6,464 nucleotides of DNA from Trueperaceae bacterium (GTDB lineage: Bacteria; Deinococcota; Deinococci; Deinococcales; Trueperaceae): contig SLSM01000295.1 of assembly GCA_007130445.1 (NCBI GenBank), positions 1 through 6,464 on the forward strand, given 5' to 3'. The notes beneath the pieces were generated by a model. It was given only the letters and a program-made list of their open reading frames with translations. It had not been told where the DNA came from and searched no databases. Numbering within the stretch: position 1 is the stretch's first letter; every line of letters starts with the position of its first letter. The translations under genes and the position numbers were made by a program. This document shows, one piece after another, positions 1 through 6,098 of this stretch.

Positions 1-41
1 CCGTACCAGATGGCGGCGACTCCCTCCCCCACCCGTGCCAT
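1..41 (-). CDS. Possible 5' end of a further minus-strand gene (partial, unidentified)
   Basis: An ATG at 41-39 opens a frame that runs off the window edge, reading MARVGEGVAAIWYG. Only about 13 codons are visible, and I recognise no family. Two things support it: it is on the strand of all other genes here, and a -10-like TACAAT lies about 30 bp upstream. Against it, the Shine-Dalgarno sequence before the ATG is poor (only GGA within reach), and a stronger purine run (GGGGGAGGGAG) lies inside the frame, so the true start could be beyond the edge. phoU commonly follows pstB, but this peptide does not resemble a PhoU N-terminus. Treat it as a hint only. Confidence 0.22.
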   Translation of the reverse strand, partial: MARVGEGVAAIWY

Positions 42-70
42 GCCAACGTCCAGGATGGGACTCGCCCGCC

Positions 71-105
71 ATTGTACGCAGCACCTGTCGGAAGGTGCGT
101 GCTGC
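71..105 (-). promoter_or_regulatory. Candidate promoter (-10 TACAAT) with overlapping inverted repeats
   Basis: The minus strand carries TACAAT at 76-71, five of six matches to the sigma-70 -10 consensus, which stands out in such GC-rich sequence. No good -35 is found 16-18 bp upstream. Instead the upstream DNA holds inverted repeats: GCACCT/AGGTGC (81-86 and 93-98, 6-nt loop) and an alternative outer pairing GCAGCAC/GTGCTGC (78-84 and 99-105). Symmetry over a -35 region suits a regulator operator, but none is identified. It would drive whatever minus-strand gene begins near the window edge. Confidence 0.3.
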
Positions 106-156
106 CAGAGGCCGCGGGGGCTGCTGTCATGGGCGTCAGCCGCCTCGACGAGGCCC

Positions 157-179
157 GCAGTTCCGCGCAGCGGAACTGC
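157..179. terminator. Stem-loop in repeat copy 1 (possible terminator or REP-like element)
   Basis: A perfect 10-bp inverted repeat, GCAGTTCCGC (157-166) and GCGGAACTGC (170-179), is separated by three bases. It can form on either strand. Neither side is followed by a T-run, so a classical intrinsic terminator is not supported. Protection of the pstB mRNA 3' end or Rho-assisted stopping are alternatives. Confidence 0.45.
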
Positions 180-215
180 ACGGGCGGTTCGGCGTCAGCC
201 GCCTCGACGAGGCCC

Positions 216-238
216 GCAGTTCCGCGAAGCAGAACTGC
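216..238. terminator. Stem-loop in repeat copy 2, just downstream of pstB
   Basis: This is the same hairpin as in copy 1, with arms 216-225 and 229-238. One substitution makes a C-A mismatch on the plus strand but a U-G wobble in minus-strand RNA, so the stem survives in the transcript that leaves pstB. It starts 16 nt after the pstB stop codon. No U-tract follows, so I cannot call it a standard Rho-independent terminator. Confidence 0.45.
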
Positions 239-245
239 ACGGGCA

Positions 246-263
246 GTTCGGCCTCAGCCGAAC
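246..263 (-). terminator. Stem-loop enclosing the pstB stop codon
   Basis: The arms GTTCGGC and GCCGAAC (246-252 and 257-263) are perfect complements of 7 bp, and the four-base loop contains the TGA stop of pstB. It belongs to the end of the pstB mRNA and stands directly before the two repeat hairpins, making three consecutive stems. It may act in 3'-end protection; there is no T-run. Confidence 0.4.
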
Positions 264-1105
264 CGCCCCGTGATGTAGTCGTTGGTCCGCTGCTCGGTCG
301 GGTTGGTGAACATCGTGTTCGTGTCGCTCACCTCGATCAGGTTGCCCTCGTAGAAGAACGCCGTGTAGTCGCTGACGCGGGCGGCCTGCTGCATGTTGTG
401 CGTGACGATGATGATCGTGACGTCGTCCTTGAGCTGGTGGACGAGCTCCTCGATGCGCATGGTCGATTGTGGATCGAGCGAGCTGGTGGGCTCGTCCATC
501 AGCAGCACATCGGCCTCGACAGCGAGGGCGCGGGCGATCGAGAGGCGCTGCTGCTGACCGCCCGAGATGCCCGACGCCGGCGCCTTGAGGCGGTCCTTGA
601 CCTCGTCCCACAGTGCAGCTTGCCGCAGCGAGCGCTCGGCGACCTCGTCGAGCAGCGCCCGGTTGCGGATGCCGACGAGCTTGAGACCAGCCACGACGTT
701 GTCGTAGATCGACATCGTCGGAAACGGCGTCGGCTTCTGGAAGACCATGCCGATGCGACGCCGGATCGTGACCGGGTCGACGCCTTTCGCGTAGATGTCG
801 TTGCCGTCCAGGACGGCCTTGCCCGTCACCTTCACGCCGCGGCTCAGGTCGTGCATACGGTTGAGCGAGCGCAGGAAGGTCGTCTTACCGCAGCCCGACG
901 GTCCGATCAGGGCCGTCACGGTCTTGTCGCGGAAGGTGAGGGACACGTCTCGGACGCCCACGACGCTGCCGTAGTGGACGCTGATGCCCTCGGTGACGAG
1001 GCGCGCTTGCGCATCGGCGGCGACCGTCGCCCGGGTCTCGCCCTGCCCGGCGTCGCTCGGTCGCGGTGTCGTCGGCGTGGACGTGTGGCTGCTGCTGCGT
1101 TCCAT
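254..1105 (-). CDS. pstB: Phosphate ABC transporter ATP-binding protein PstB
   Basis: A 283-residue cytoplasmic ATPase that powers phosphate import through the PstC-PstA channel (EC 7.3.2.1). Visible motifs are Walker A GPSGCGKTT (68-76), Q-loop in VFQKPTPFP (Gln123), the ABC signature ISGGQQQR (180-187), Walker B VLLMDEPTSSLDP (200-212, Asp204 and Glu205) and the switch histidine THNM (His236). The QKPTPFP and THNMQQAARVSD segments are typical of PstB. The start is the ATG at 1105, with GAGGGA five bases upstream. The first about 35 residues are rich in Ser, Thr and Pro and precede the conserved fold, so the protein is somewhat longer than the usual 250-260. It follows pstA after 29 nt and is the last recognisable gene of the operon; no phoU follows inside the window. 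Confidence 0.97.
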   Translation of the reverse strand: MERSSSHTSTPTTPRPSDAGQGETRATVAADAQARLVTEGISVHYGSVVGVRDVSLTFRDKTVTALIGPSGCGKTTFLRSLNRMHDLSRGVKVTGKAVLDGNDIYAKGVDPVTIRRRIGMVFQKPTPFPTMSIYDNVVAGLKLVGIRNRALLDEVAERSLRQAALWDEVKDRLKAPASGISGGQQQRLSIARALAVEADVLLMDEPTSSLDPQSTMRIEELVHQLKDDVTIIIVTHNMQQAARVSDYTAFFYEGNLIEVSDTNTMFTNPTEQRTNDYITGRFG

Positions 1106-1134
1106 GGTGGTCCCTCGTGGCTCGGCGGACGCGT

Positions 1135-2061
1135 TCACATGTCCGCCTGATGGCGTTGGCGCGTGGCGATCCGGGAGACGACGAACGTGACGATCACGAA
1201 CATGAGGAGCACGACGCCCGCCCCCCAGCCCATCGCGTGCCACTCCCGGTACGGGCTGATCGCGAGGCTGTACAGCCGCGCGGGAAGCGTGTCGACAGGT
1301 CCCAGCAGGTAGCGCAGCGGCGTACTCGAGAAGAAGTTGTTGCCGAAGGCGGTGAACAGCAGCGGGGCTGCCTCCCCCGCGGCGCGCGCGAACGCGATCA
1401 GCACGCCAGTCACGACACCGACCCGGGCTGCGGGAAGGACCGTGTTCAGCACGACCCGCCAGCGCGGCAACCCGAGCGCCAGGCCCGCCTCGCGGATCGA
1501 CCAGGGGATGATGCGCAAGACTCCCTCGGTCGCGCGCGCCACGATCGGCAGCATCACGAATGCGAGCGCGACGCCACCCGAGAAGCCGGAAAACGTCCCC
1601 ATCGGCTTGACGATCAGCGCGAACGCGAGCAGACCCTTCAGGATGGCGGGCATGCCGTTGAGCGTGTCGTTGAGGATGCGCAGGGCCGGGTTGAGCGGGT
1701 GGTCGGGGTACTCCGAGAGCATGATGCCGGCGCCGATGCCGATCGGCACGGCGATCAAGAGCGCCAAGCCGTCGACCACCAAGGTGCCGAGGATGGTGTG
1801 CCCCAGACCCGTGTCGGTGCCGCTCAGGGCACGCGCCGGCGATCCGAGGTCGCTGGTCCAGAACGTGGGCTCGAGCACCGCCTGGAACCCGTTCGAGACG
1901 ACGTACCAGACGATGATCAGGAGCGGGGTCAACACGGCGAGCGTCGCCACGACGAGCAGGCCGATCATCAGGCGGTCCCGCAGGTAGCGGCGCCGCAGGT
2001 TCGCCGGCGTGACCTCTGCGATTCGGCTGCGCCGAGGCTCGGCAGGCGCGATAACGGCCAT
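1135..2061 (-). CDS. pstA: Phosphate ABC transporter permease PstA
   Basis: A 308-residue inner-membrane subunit that pairs with PstC to form the phosphate channel. About six membrane segments are visible, near residues 32-56, 86-114, 138-152, 162-176, 210-236 and 279-297. The ATPase-docking EAA loop begins at EAGLALGLPRWRVV (191-204) and leads into AFARAAGEAAPLLFTAFG. The NDTLNGMPAILKG stretch (131-143) and the Tyr-Pro-Asp-His segment before it are characteristic of PstA. The start is ATG at 2061, which overlaps the pstC stop as TGATG; GGGAGGT lies 7 nt before the ATG, so translation can restart efficiently. A longer frame upstream in the same phase is only the out-of-frame shadow of pstC. 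The N-terminal 30 residues are basic and cytoplasmic. Confidence 0.96.
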   Translation of the reverse strand: MAVIAPAEPRRSRIAEVTPANLRRRYLRDRLMIGLLVVATLAVLTPLLIIVWYVVSNGFQAVLEPTFWTSDLGSPARALSGTDTGLGHTILGTLVVDGLALLIAVPIGIGAGIMLSEYPDHPLNPALRILNDTLNGMPAILKGLLAFALIVKPMGTFSGFSGGVALAFVMLPIVARATEGVLRIIPWSIREAGLALGLPRWRVVLNTVLPAARVGVVTGVLIAFARAAGEAAPLLFTAFGNNFFSSTPLRYLLGPVDTLPARLYSLAISPYREWHAMGWGAGVVLLMFVIVTFVVSRIATRQRHQADM

Positions 2062-2075
2062 CAGATCGACCTCCC
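2059..2075 (-). promoter_or_regulatory. pstC/pstA TGATG overlap with strong ribosome binding site
   Basis: The pstC stop TGA (2063-2061) shares its last base with the pstA ATG (2061-2059). A Shine-Dalgarno GGGAGGT (2075-2069) lies inside the end of pstC. This fixes the pstA start and indicates coupled synthesis of the two permease subunits, which are needed in equal amounts. Confidence 0.85.
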
Positions 2076-3041
2076 GGCAACGGCGAAGCGGCGCTGCATC
2101 CAAGCAGCGATCAGGTTCACGACGAGTGAGATCAGGAACAGGTAGAAGCCGACGGTCATGAGGCTCGCGAGGTGCAGGTTCTCGACCGCCTCGCGGAACT
2201 CGTTGACGATCACCGACGGCATCGTCGCGGCTGGTCCGAAGAGGGTGAACGGCAGGGTGTTCGAGTTGCCCACCAGCATCGCGACGGCCATCGTCTCGCC
2301 GATCGCGCGTCCGAAGCTGAGGATCGCGCCGGCCACGATGCCACCGCGCGCGTACGGGATGACCGCCATGCGCATGACCTCCCAGCGCGTGGCACCGAGG
2401 GCTCGGGCGGCCTCGCGCTGCGAGCGTGGCACGAGCCGGATGGCGTCGCGCGCAAGAGCCGTGGTGTAAGGCACGATCATCAGCGCCAACACGATGGTCG
2501 CCGTCACCAGGTTGTACCCGGCCGGCGGGCCCAGCACCGGCAGGAGGTGCGGGGCGTTCTCGAACGTCCAGAAGTACACCGGCAGGTAGACGTTGTTCTG
2601 CATGAAGGGCACCAGCACGAAGATGCCCCATATGCCGACCACGACCGATGGGATCGCGGCCAACAGGTCGACGATCGTGTCGACGATGGAGGCGAGCCAG
2701 CGCGGCGCGTACTCGGCCGAGAAGATCGCGACCCCGAGGGCCGGGAAGAACGACAACGCCAGGCCGGCGATCGACGTGATGAGTGTCCCGACGATGAAGG
2801 GCCACGTGCCGTAGTCGTTGCGCACCGGGTCCCAGGTCGTGCCGGTGAGGAAGCCGAGGAACCCGAAGATGCGCAGCGGCTCCCAGCCGTCGCGGAGCAG
2901 GACCCATGCGAGCACGACCGCGAGGGCCATGATCGTGATGCCGAGACCCACGACGATGGTTTGGAAGGCGTTGTCACCAAGACGCCGGTAGATCGGCTTG
3001 GTCGGGGCACGGATGATGGCGCTTGCGGCGGAGCGTTGCAC
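2061..3041 (-). CDS. pstC: Phosphate ABC transporter permease PstC
   Basis: A 326-residue inner-membrane permease, partner of PstA. Membrane segments are visible near residues 27-49, 82-108, 118-147, 176-196, 232-258 and 294-316. The EAA loop reads EAARALGATRWEVMRMAVIP (210-229) and leads into GRAIGETMAVAMLVGN, a hallmark of PstC. AAIPSVVVGIWG (128-139) is another conserved stretch. The start is GTG at 3041: an in-frame TGA lies only two codons upstream (3048-3050), so no longer form is possible. The Shine-Dalgarno is mediocre (GGGAG, 11 nt before GTG). The 152-bp gap from pstS, with a stem-loop and a Pho-box-like element, suggests that pstC is expressed at a lower level than pstS. It overlaps pstA by one base. 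Confidence 0.96.
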   Translation of the reverse strand: MQRSAASAIIRAPTKPIYRRLGDNAFQTIVVGLGITIMALAVVLAWVLLRDGWEPLRIFGFLGFLTGTTWDPVRNDYGTWPFIVGTLITSIAGLALSFFPALGVAIFSAEYAPRWLASIVDTIVDLLAAIPSVVVGIWGIFVLVPFMQNNVYLPVYFWTFENAPHLLPVLGPPAGYNLVTATIVLALMIVPYTTALARDAIRLVPRSQREAARALGATRWEVMRMAVIPYARGGIVAGAILSFGRAIGETMAVAMLVGNSNTLPFTLFGPAATMPSVIVNEFREAVENLHLASLMTVGFYLFLISLVVNLIAAWMQRRFAVAGRSI

Positions 3042-3063
3042 GTGCCGTCAGTCTCCCAACGGC

Positions 3064-3081
3064 GTGTCATGGCGACGTCAG
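3064..3081 (-). promoter_or_regulatory. Second Pho-box-like element, upstream of pstC
   Basis: The minus strand reads CTGACGTCGCCATGACAC, with TGAC half-sites 11 bp apart. It matches the element upstream of pstS at 15 of 18 positions. It ends 22 nt before the pstC GTG. No TAnnnT-type -10 is seen between it and the start, so it may not form a normal promoter; it could be a binding site inside the operon. PhoB-type assignment is inferred from geometry only. Confidence 0.5.
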
Positions 3082-3103
3082 CGGGGTCGCGAGCCCAACG
3101 AGG

Positions 3104-3138
3104 CATCGCCGGGCCCCCACGTGATGGGCCCGGCGATG
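3104..3138 (-). terminator. 13-bp stem-loop in the pstS-pstC gap
   Basis: The arms CATCGCCGGGCCC (3104-3116) and GGGCCCGGCGATG (3126-3138) are perfectly complementary, with a 9-nt loop. In the minus-strand transcript it lies 55 nt after the pstS stop. The bases that follow are CCTCGTTGGG, not a U-tract, so complete intrinsic termination is unlikely. In many operons of binding-protein transporters, a hairpin here limits readthrough or protects the upstream mRNA, giving excess binding protein; this sequence fits that role. Confidence 0.7.
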
Positions 3139-3193
3139 GTCGATCGACACAGCGTCCGTACGTCACGGATCGCGCATCAGGCGTGGTTCGACC

Positions 3194-4282
3194 TCAGTAG
3201 CCAGCCGCCGAGAGCACCTGGGCGCCGATGTCCTCGCCCTGCCACTTCATCTGCCGGATCATGTCGAGGTTGAGCGCCAGCACCGGCTCGGGGATGCGCG
3301 AGAACGAGAGCTGCTCGGAGAGCTCCTGGCCGTCGGTGACGGCCCAGAGGATGAAGGTGACGAGTTCCTCGGCCTGGCTACGGGTCTGGATCGCGTTGTT
3401 GGCGTCGAGGTTCTCGTACACGAGCATCCACGCGAAGCCGGCGATCGGGTAGCCGTCGGGGGCGTCGGTGTCGGTGACCAAGATGCGTGTGTCGGAAGGC
3501 AACTCGACTGCGGCGGCGAGCGACGTCGCCGCGAGGCTCGGCTCGATCACGTTCCCGCTCTTGTTCAGCACGTAGCCGTAGGCGATGTCGTTCAGGGCGG
3601 CGTACACGAGGCTGTTGTAGCCGAGGGCACCGGGCGTGTTCTGCACGACGCCAGCGACGCCCTCGTTGCCGTTGCCGCCGATGCCGACGGGCCAGTTCAC
3701 GCTGGTCGCGAACCCGACGCGCTCGGCCCAGGCGTCGCTGACCTTCGTCAGGTAGCTGGTCCAGATGTTCGTCGTACCGGAACCGTCCGAGCGGTGCACG
3801 ACGGTGATCGGCAGCGGCGGCAGACGAACGTCGGGGTTCAGGAGCGCGATCTGGGGGTCGGCCCACGTCCTGATGTTCCCGAGGAAGATCTCCGCGAGCG
3901 TGTCACCGTCGAACACGAGCCCCTTCGAGACGCCGGGCAGGTTGTAGGTCGGCACCACGTCGCCGAGCGTGATCGGCAGGTTGAAGGCGACGCCGCCACC
4001 GGCCTCGGCGATGGCCGCGAGCTGGGTGTCGTTGAGGAACGCCTCGGTCATGCCGAACATCACGGTCTGCTCGGTGAACTGGCGGATGCCGCCGCCCGAG
4101 CCGATCGACTGGTAGTTGACGGTCACGCGGCCGCCGGTGACGTTGCGGTACTCGTCGGCCATGGCGGTGACGAGCGGAGCCGGGAAGGTGGCACCCGCGC
4201 CGAGCAGTTCGACGTTCTGGGCGAGACCGAACGGGAGCGCTGCGAGCGCTGCCGTGGCCAGGGCGATCAGGGTGTTGCGCAT
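3194..4282 (-). CDS. pstS: Periplasmic phosphate-binding protein PstS
   Basis: A 362-residue exported protein that captures phosphate and delivers it to PstC-PstA. A signal peptide covers about residues 1-21 (one early Arg, then an Ala/Leu-rich core, cleavage likely at GLA-QN); with no lipobox Cys it should be soluble. Ligand motifs align with E. coli PstS: GAGATFPAP (28-36; Thr32, Phe33), IGSGGG (60-65; Ser62), and HRSDGSGT (163-170; Arg164, Asp166, Ser168, Gly169, Thr170). GGNGNEGVAG (202-211) and the GALGYNS stretch are also typical. The position usually held by Asp in FGASD/FGATD reads FGMTE, with Glu80. The start is ATG at 4282, with a perfect AGGAGG (4296-4291) eight bases upstream, the best ribosome site in the window. 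It is the first gene of the pst operon and has its own upstream regulatory region. Confidence 0.97.
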   Translation of the reverse strand: MRNTLIALATAALAALPFGLAQNVELLGAGATFPAPLVTAMADEYRNVTGGRVTVNYQSIGSGGGIRQFTEQTVMFGMTEAFLNDTQLAAIAEAGGGVAFNLPITLGDVVPTYNLPGVSKGLVFDGDTLAEIFLGNIRTWADPQIALLNPDVRLPPLPITVVHRSDGSGTTNIWTSYLTKVSDAWAERVGFATSVNWPVGIGGNGNEGVAGVVQNTPGALGYNSLVYAALNDIAYGYVLNKSGNVIEPSLAATSLAAAVELPSDTRILVTDTDAPDGYPIAGFAWMLVYENLDANNAIQTRSQAEELVTFILWAVTDGQELSEQLSFSRIPEPVLALNLDMIRQMKWQGEDIGAQVLSAAGY

Positions 4283-4362
4283 GAGTCGTGCCTCCTAGGG
4301 AACGTGAGGACACCGGCGCTGCGAAAGCCGCTCGATCGGCGGCGGACCGGTCCTTCGGAGGT

Positions 4363-4394
4363 AGGCTACGGAGCGCGCGTCATGCCGATGTCAG
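4363..4394 (-). promoter_or_regulatory. pstS promoter region with Pho-box-like element
   Basis: In the 147-bp gap before pstS, the minus strand reads CTGACATCGGCATGACGC (4394-4377): two TGAC half-sites 11 bp apart, the spacing of PhoB direct-repeat operators. On the plus strand this gives GTCA half-sites, close to the TGTCA half of the enterobacterial Pho box but facing away from the gene. Eight bases downstream is TAGCCT (4368-4363), a TAnnnT-type -10, and no -35 hexamer lies 17 bp upstream of it, as expected for an activator-dependent promoter. A start near 4356 would give a leader of roughly 75 nt. That leader includes the palindrome GGACCGGTCC (4344-4353) and a small GC-rich hairpin followed by TTTC. 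Confidence 0.55.
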
Positions 4395-4416
4395 CCACGC
4401 ACGCGTGTCGAGGAAC

Positions 4417-4431
4417 GACGAGCGTCTCGTC
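4417..4431 (-). terminator. Small stem-loop at the permease stop codon
   Basis: GACGAG and CTCGTC (arms 4426-4431 and 4417-4422, 3-nt loop) form a perfect 6-bp stem starting within the permease TGA stop. The following minus-strand bases are GTTCCTCG, only weakly T-rich. It is a poor intrinsic terminator, so readthrough from the permease into pstS remains possible. Confidence 0.3.
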
Positions 4432-6097
4432 ACCGCGCCGCGAAGCGCCGCGCCGTCACGGTCGAGAGCAGCGCCGCCGCCATCGCCACCACGCCCATCG
4501 CGGTGCCGGACGCGATCGAGCCCTGGTCGAACTGCTGGAGGATGTAGGTCGCGCTGGTCTGTACGGCCGGCGGCCGCAGCAGCACCGTGCCGACGAGCTC
4601 GCGGAAGGCGATCGAGAAGATCAGGATCGCGCCGGCCAGCGCGTGCGGCCACAGCAGTGGCACCGCGACGCGCCAGAAGGTGACGACGGCGCCGGCGCCG
4701 TGCACGCGGGCGGCGCGCTCGAAGCTGGGCGAGATGCCCGCCTGCCCGGCCTGGACGTACTGCACGACGAACGGCAGGTACTGCGCCAGGTAGTACAGCA
4801 GCAGGATCGTGGCCGTGCCGTACACGGGGAGGCCCGCCGCCCAGGGCGCGTTCCAACCGCGGATGAAGCCGACCGCCATGGTGATCGCCGGGATGGCGAT
4901 CGGCAGCGAGGCGAGGAAGGCGACGCCGCGGCCGGCGCGCGCGGAGAGCGTGCCGAGCACCAACCCCGCCAGCGAGGCGATCAGCGCCAACGTGAGGCTG
5001 GCGGAGAGCGCCGCGAAGCCGCGCGTGCCGACGGTCAGCAGCTCCTGGTAGTGCTCCAGCGTCAGGTTGCCGACACGGGGTCCCTGCGAGATCAGGCGGA
5101 TCAGCGAGGTCGTCACCAGGCTGGCGATCGGCGCGACCACGCCGACGGTCGCGAAGAAGGCCACGACCGCCGCGGACGCGACGCGCGCCCACGTCGGCAG
5201 CAGCGGTGGCGCCGGGTAGTGCGAACGCCCGGCCACACGCAGGTCACCGCGCTGCAGCGTGCGGCTCAGGAGGTAGGCACCCGCGCCCACCACCAGCAGC
5301 GTCGCGCCCAGCGCGGATGCGAGCGAGAGGTCGATCGGGAAGACGCCGACAAGCCGCGCGATCTCGGTCGCGACCACGGGGTAGCCGATGCGCTGGCCGA
5401 TCACCAGCGGCGTGCCGTACTCGCCGATCGCCGAGGCGAACGCGAGGAACCCGCCCGCGAGGAGCGCCGGCGCGAGCAGCGGCACGACCACGAGCCGCAG
5501 ACGCGTCATGCGCCCGGCGCCGGCGCTGGCGGCCGCCCAACCGAGGCCGCTCGGCATGCGGGCGAGCTGCGCACGCAGCGCGAAGTAGACCAGCGGCGCG
5601 TAGTTCACGGCCATCAGCACCGCCATGCCGGCCACGCTGTAGAGCGCGTCCTGGAGCAGCACGCCATCCACGCCGAGCCGCGAGGCGTAGCCGCGCCGCC
5701 CGACCACCTGCGTCCACGCCAGGCTGACCAGGAAGGGCGGCGTCAGGAACGGCACCGCCATGACCAGGTCGAGCCAGCGCGCGGCCCGCGAGCGGTCGGC
5801 CAACAGCGCGGCCGGCAGCGCGAACGCGACCGAGAGGAGCGTCACCCAGGCGCCGAGCCACAGCGTGTTCGACCAGGCCCGCACCACGCGCTCGGCGCCG
5901 AGGTCGGCGAGGCCCAAGGGCCGGGCGCCCCACGCCTCGGCGAACACGACCGAGGCCGCCACCATCGCCAGCGGGTAGACGACCAAGCCGGCGACGACCA
6001 GCGCCAGCGCCGCCCGCCCCAGCCAGGCGGCGGGGCGGGCGGACGAGAAGGGCCGGCGCAAAGACGCGCCCTGTGATCGTGACGAGTGGTCTGGCAC
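4430..6097 (-). CDS. Fused two-domain ABC transporter permease, Fe(III)/2-aminoethylphosphonate-type
   Basis: A 555-residue inner-membrane permease with two homologous halves, as in FbpB, SfuB and HitB. Each half has an EAA loop: WAAASAGAGRMTRLRLVVVP (187-206), followed by ASAIGEYGTP, and FERAARVHGAGAVVTFWRVA (459-478), followed by FSIAFRELVGTVLL. About twelve hydrophobic segments are visible; the first spans about 28-52, after a basic N-terminus. The start is taken as GTG at 6097, one base after the stop of the binding-protein gene; its Shine-Dalgarno is weak, and a TTG thirteen codons in, preceded by AGGG, is an alternative. The tight junction shows that it works with the upstream binding protein. 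No ATPase follows; pstS comes next. Ferric iron is the commonest substrate of this family, but the 2-aminoethylphosphonate permeases share the layout, so the substrate is left open. Confidence 0.88.
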   Translation of the reverse strand: MPDHSSRSQGASLRRPFSSARPAAWLGRAALALVVAGLVVYPLAMVAASVVFAEAWGARPLGLADLGAERVVRAWSNTLWLGAWVTLLSVAFALPAALLADRSRAARWLDLVMAVPFLTPPFLVSLAWTQVVGRRGYASRLGVDGVLLQDALYSVAGMAVLMAVNYAPLVYFALRAQLARMPSGLGWAAASAGAGRMTRLRLVVVPLLAPALLAGGFLAFASAIGEYGTPLVIGQRIGYPVVATEIARLVGVFPIDLSLASALGATLLVVGAGAYLLSRTLQRGDLRVAGRSHYPAPPLLPTWARVASAAVVAFFATVGVVAPIASLVTTSLIRLISQGPRVGNLTLEHYQELLTVGTRGFAALSASLTLALIASLAGLVLGTLSARAGRGVAFLASLPIAIPAITMAVGFIRGWNAPWAAGLPVYGTATILLLYYLAQYLPFVVQYVQAGQAGISPSFERAARVHGAGAVVTFWRVAVPLLWPHALAGAILIFSIAFRELVGTVLLRPPAVQTSATYILQQFDQGSIASGTAMGVVAMAAALLSTVTARRFAAR

Positions 6098-6098
6098 C

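Larger units (their letters stand above)
132..260. repeat. 59-bp tandem repeat, two full copies plus a stub
   Basis: Copy 1 covers 133-191 and copy 2 covers 192-250, offset exactly 59 bp, with only three mismatches (two in the palindrome centre, one in GGGCGGTTCG versus GGGCAGTTCG). A third stub, GCCTCAGCCG at 251-260, matches the first ten bases of the unit with one mismatch and then diverges into the pstB coding end, so the stub overlaps the pstB stop codon. Each unit holds a short palindrome CCTCGACGAGG and a longer hairpin sequence. The arrangement looks like a duplicated extragenic palindromic element rather than CRISPR, because the unit is contiguous with no spacers. Confidence 0.9.

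Noticed and set aside
132..260. CRISPR array or IS terminal repeats
   Set aside because: The units are contiguous with no spacers, only just over two copies are present, and no transposase or cas gene is near.
35..1150. A 371-codon plus-strand open frame across the repeats and opposite pstB
   Set aside because: Composition is Arg/Asp/Val/Ala-rich without motifs; it is antisense to a PstB with all ATPase motifs, and its start lies in non-coding repeat DNA.
1106..2080. N-terminal extension of the pstB frame by 325 codons
   Set aside because: The frame simply stays open through pstA in another phase. PstA itself is coded in the correct phase there, and the ATG at 1105 has a proper ribosome site.
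2062..2907. Upstream extension of the pstA frame by 282 codons
   Set aside because: It overlaps the well-conserved pstC in a different phase; the TGATG junction with a strong Shine-Dalgarno fixes the pstA start.
4032..4060. A further partial match to the box (GTCATGCCGA) inside pstS
   Set aside because: It lies in coding sequence (the FGMTEA region) and its second half-site is ATCA at 12 bp rather than GTCA at 11 bp. It shows that half of the motif can arise by chance here.
3794..6076. A 760-codon plus-strand open frame opposite pstS and the permease
   Set aside because: It is very rich in Arg, Asp, His, Gln and Gly with no domain or hydrophobic pattern, and lies antisense to clearly recognisable genes. 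This is the usual high-GC shadow frame.
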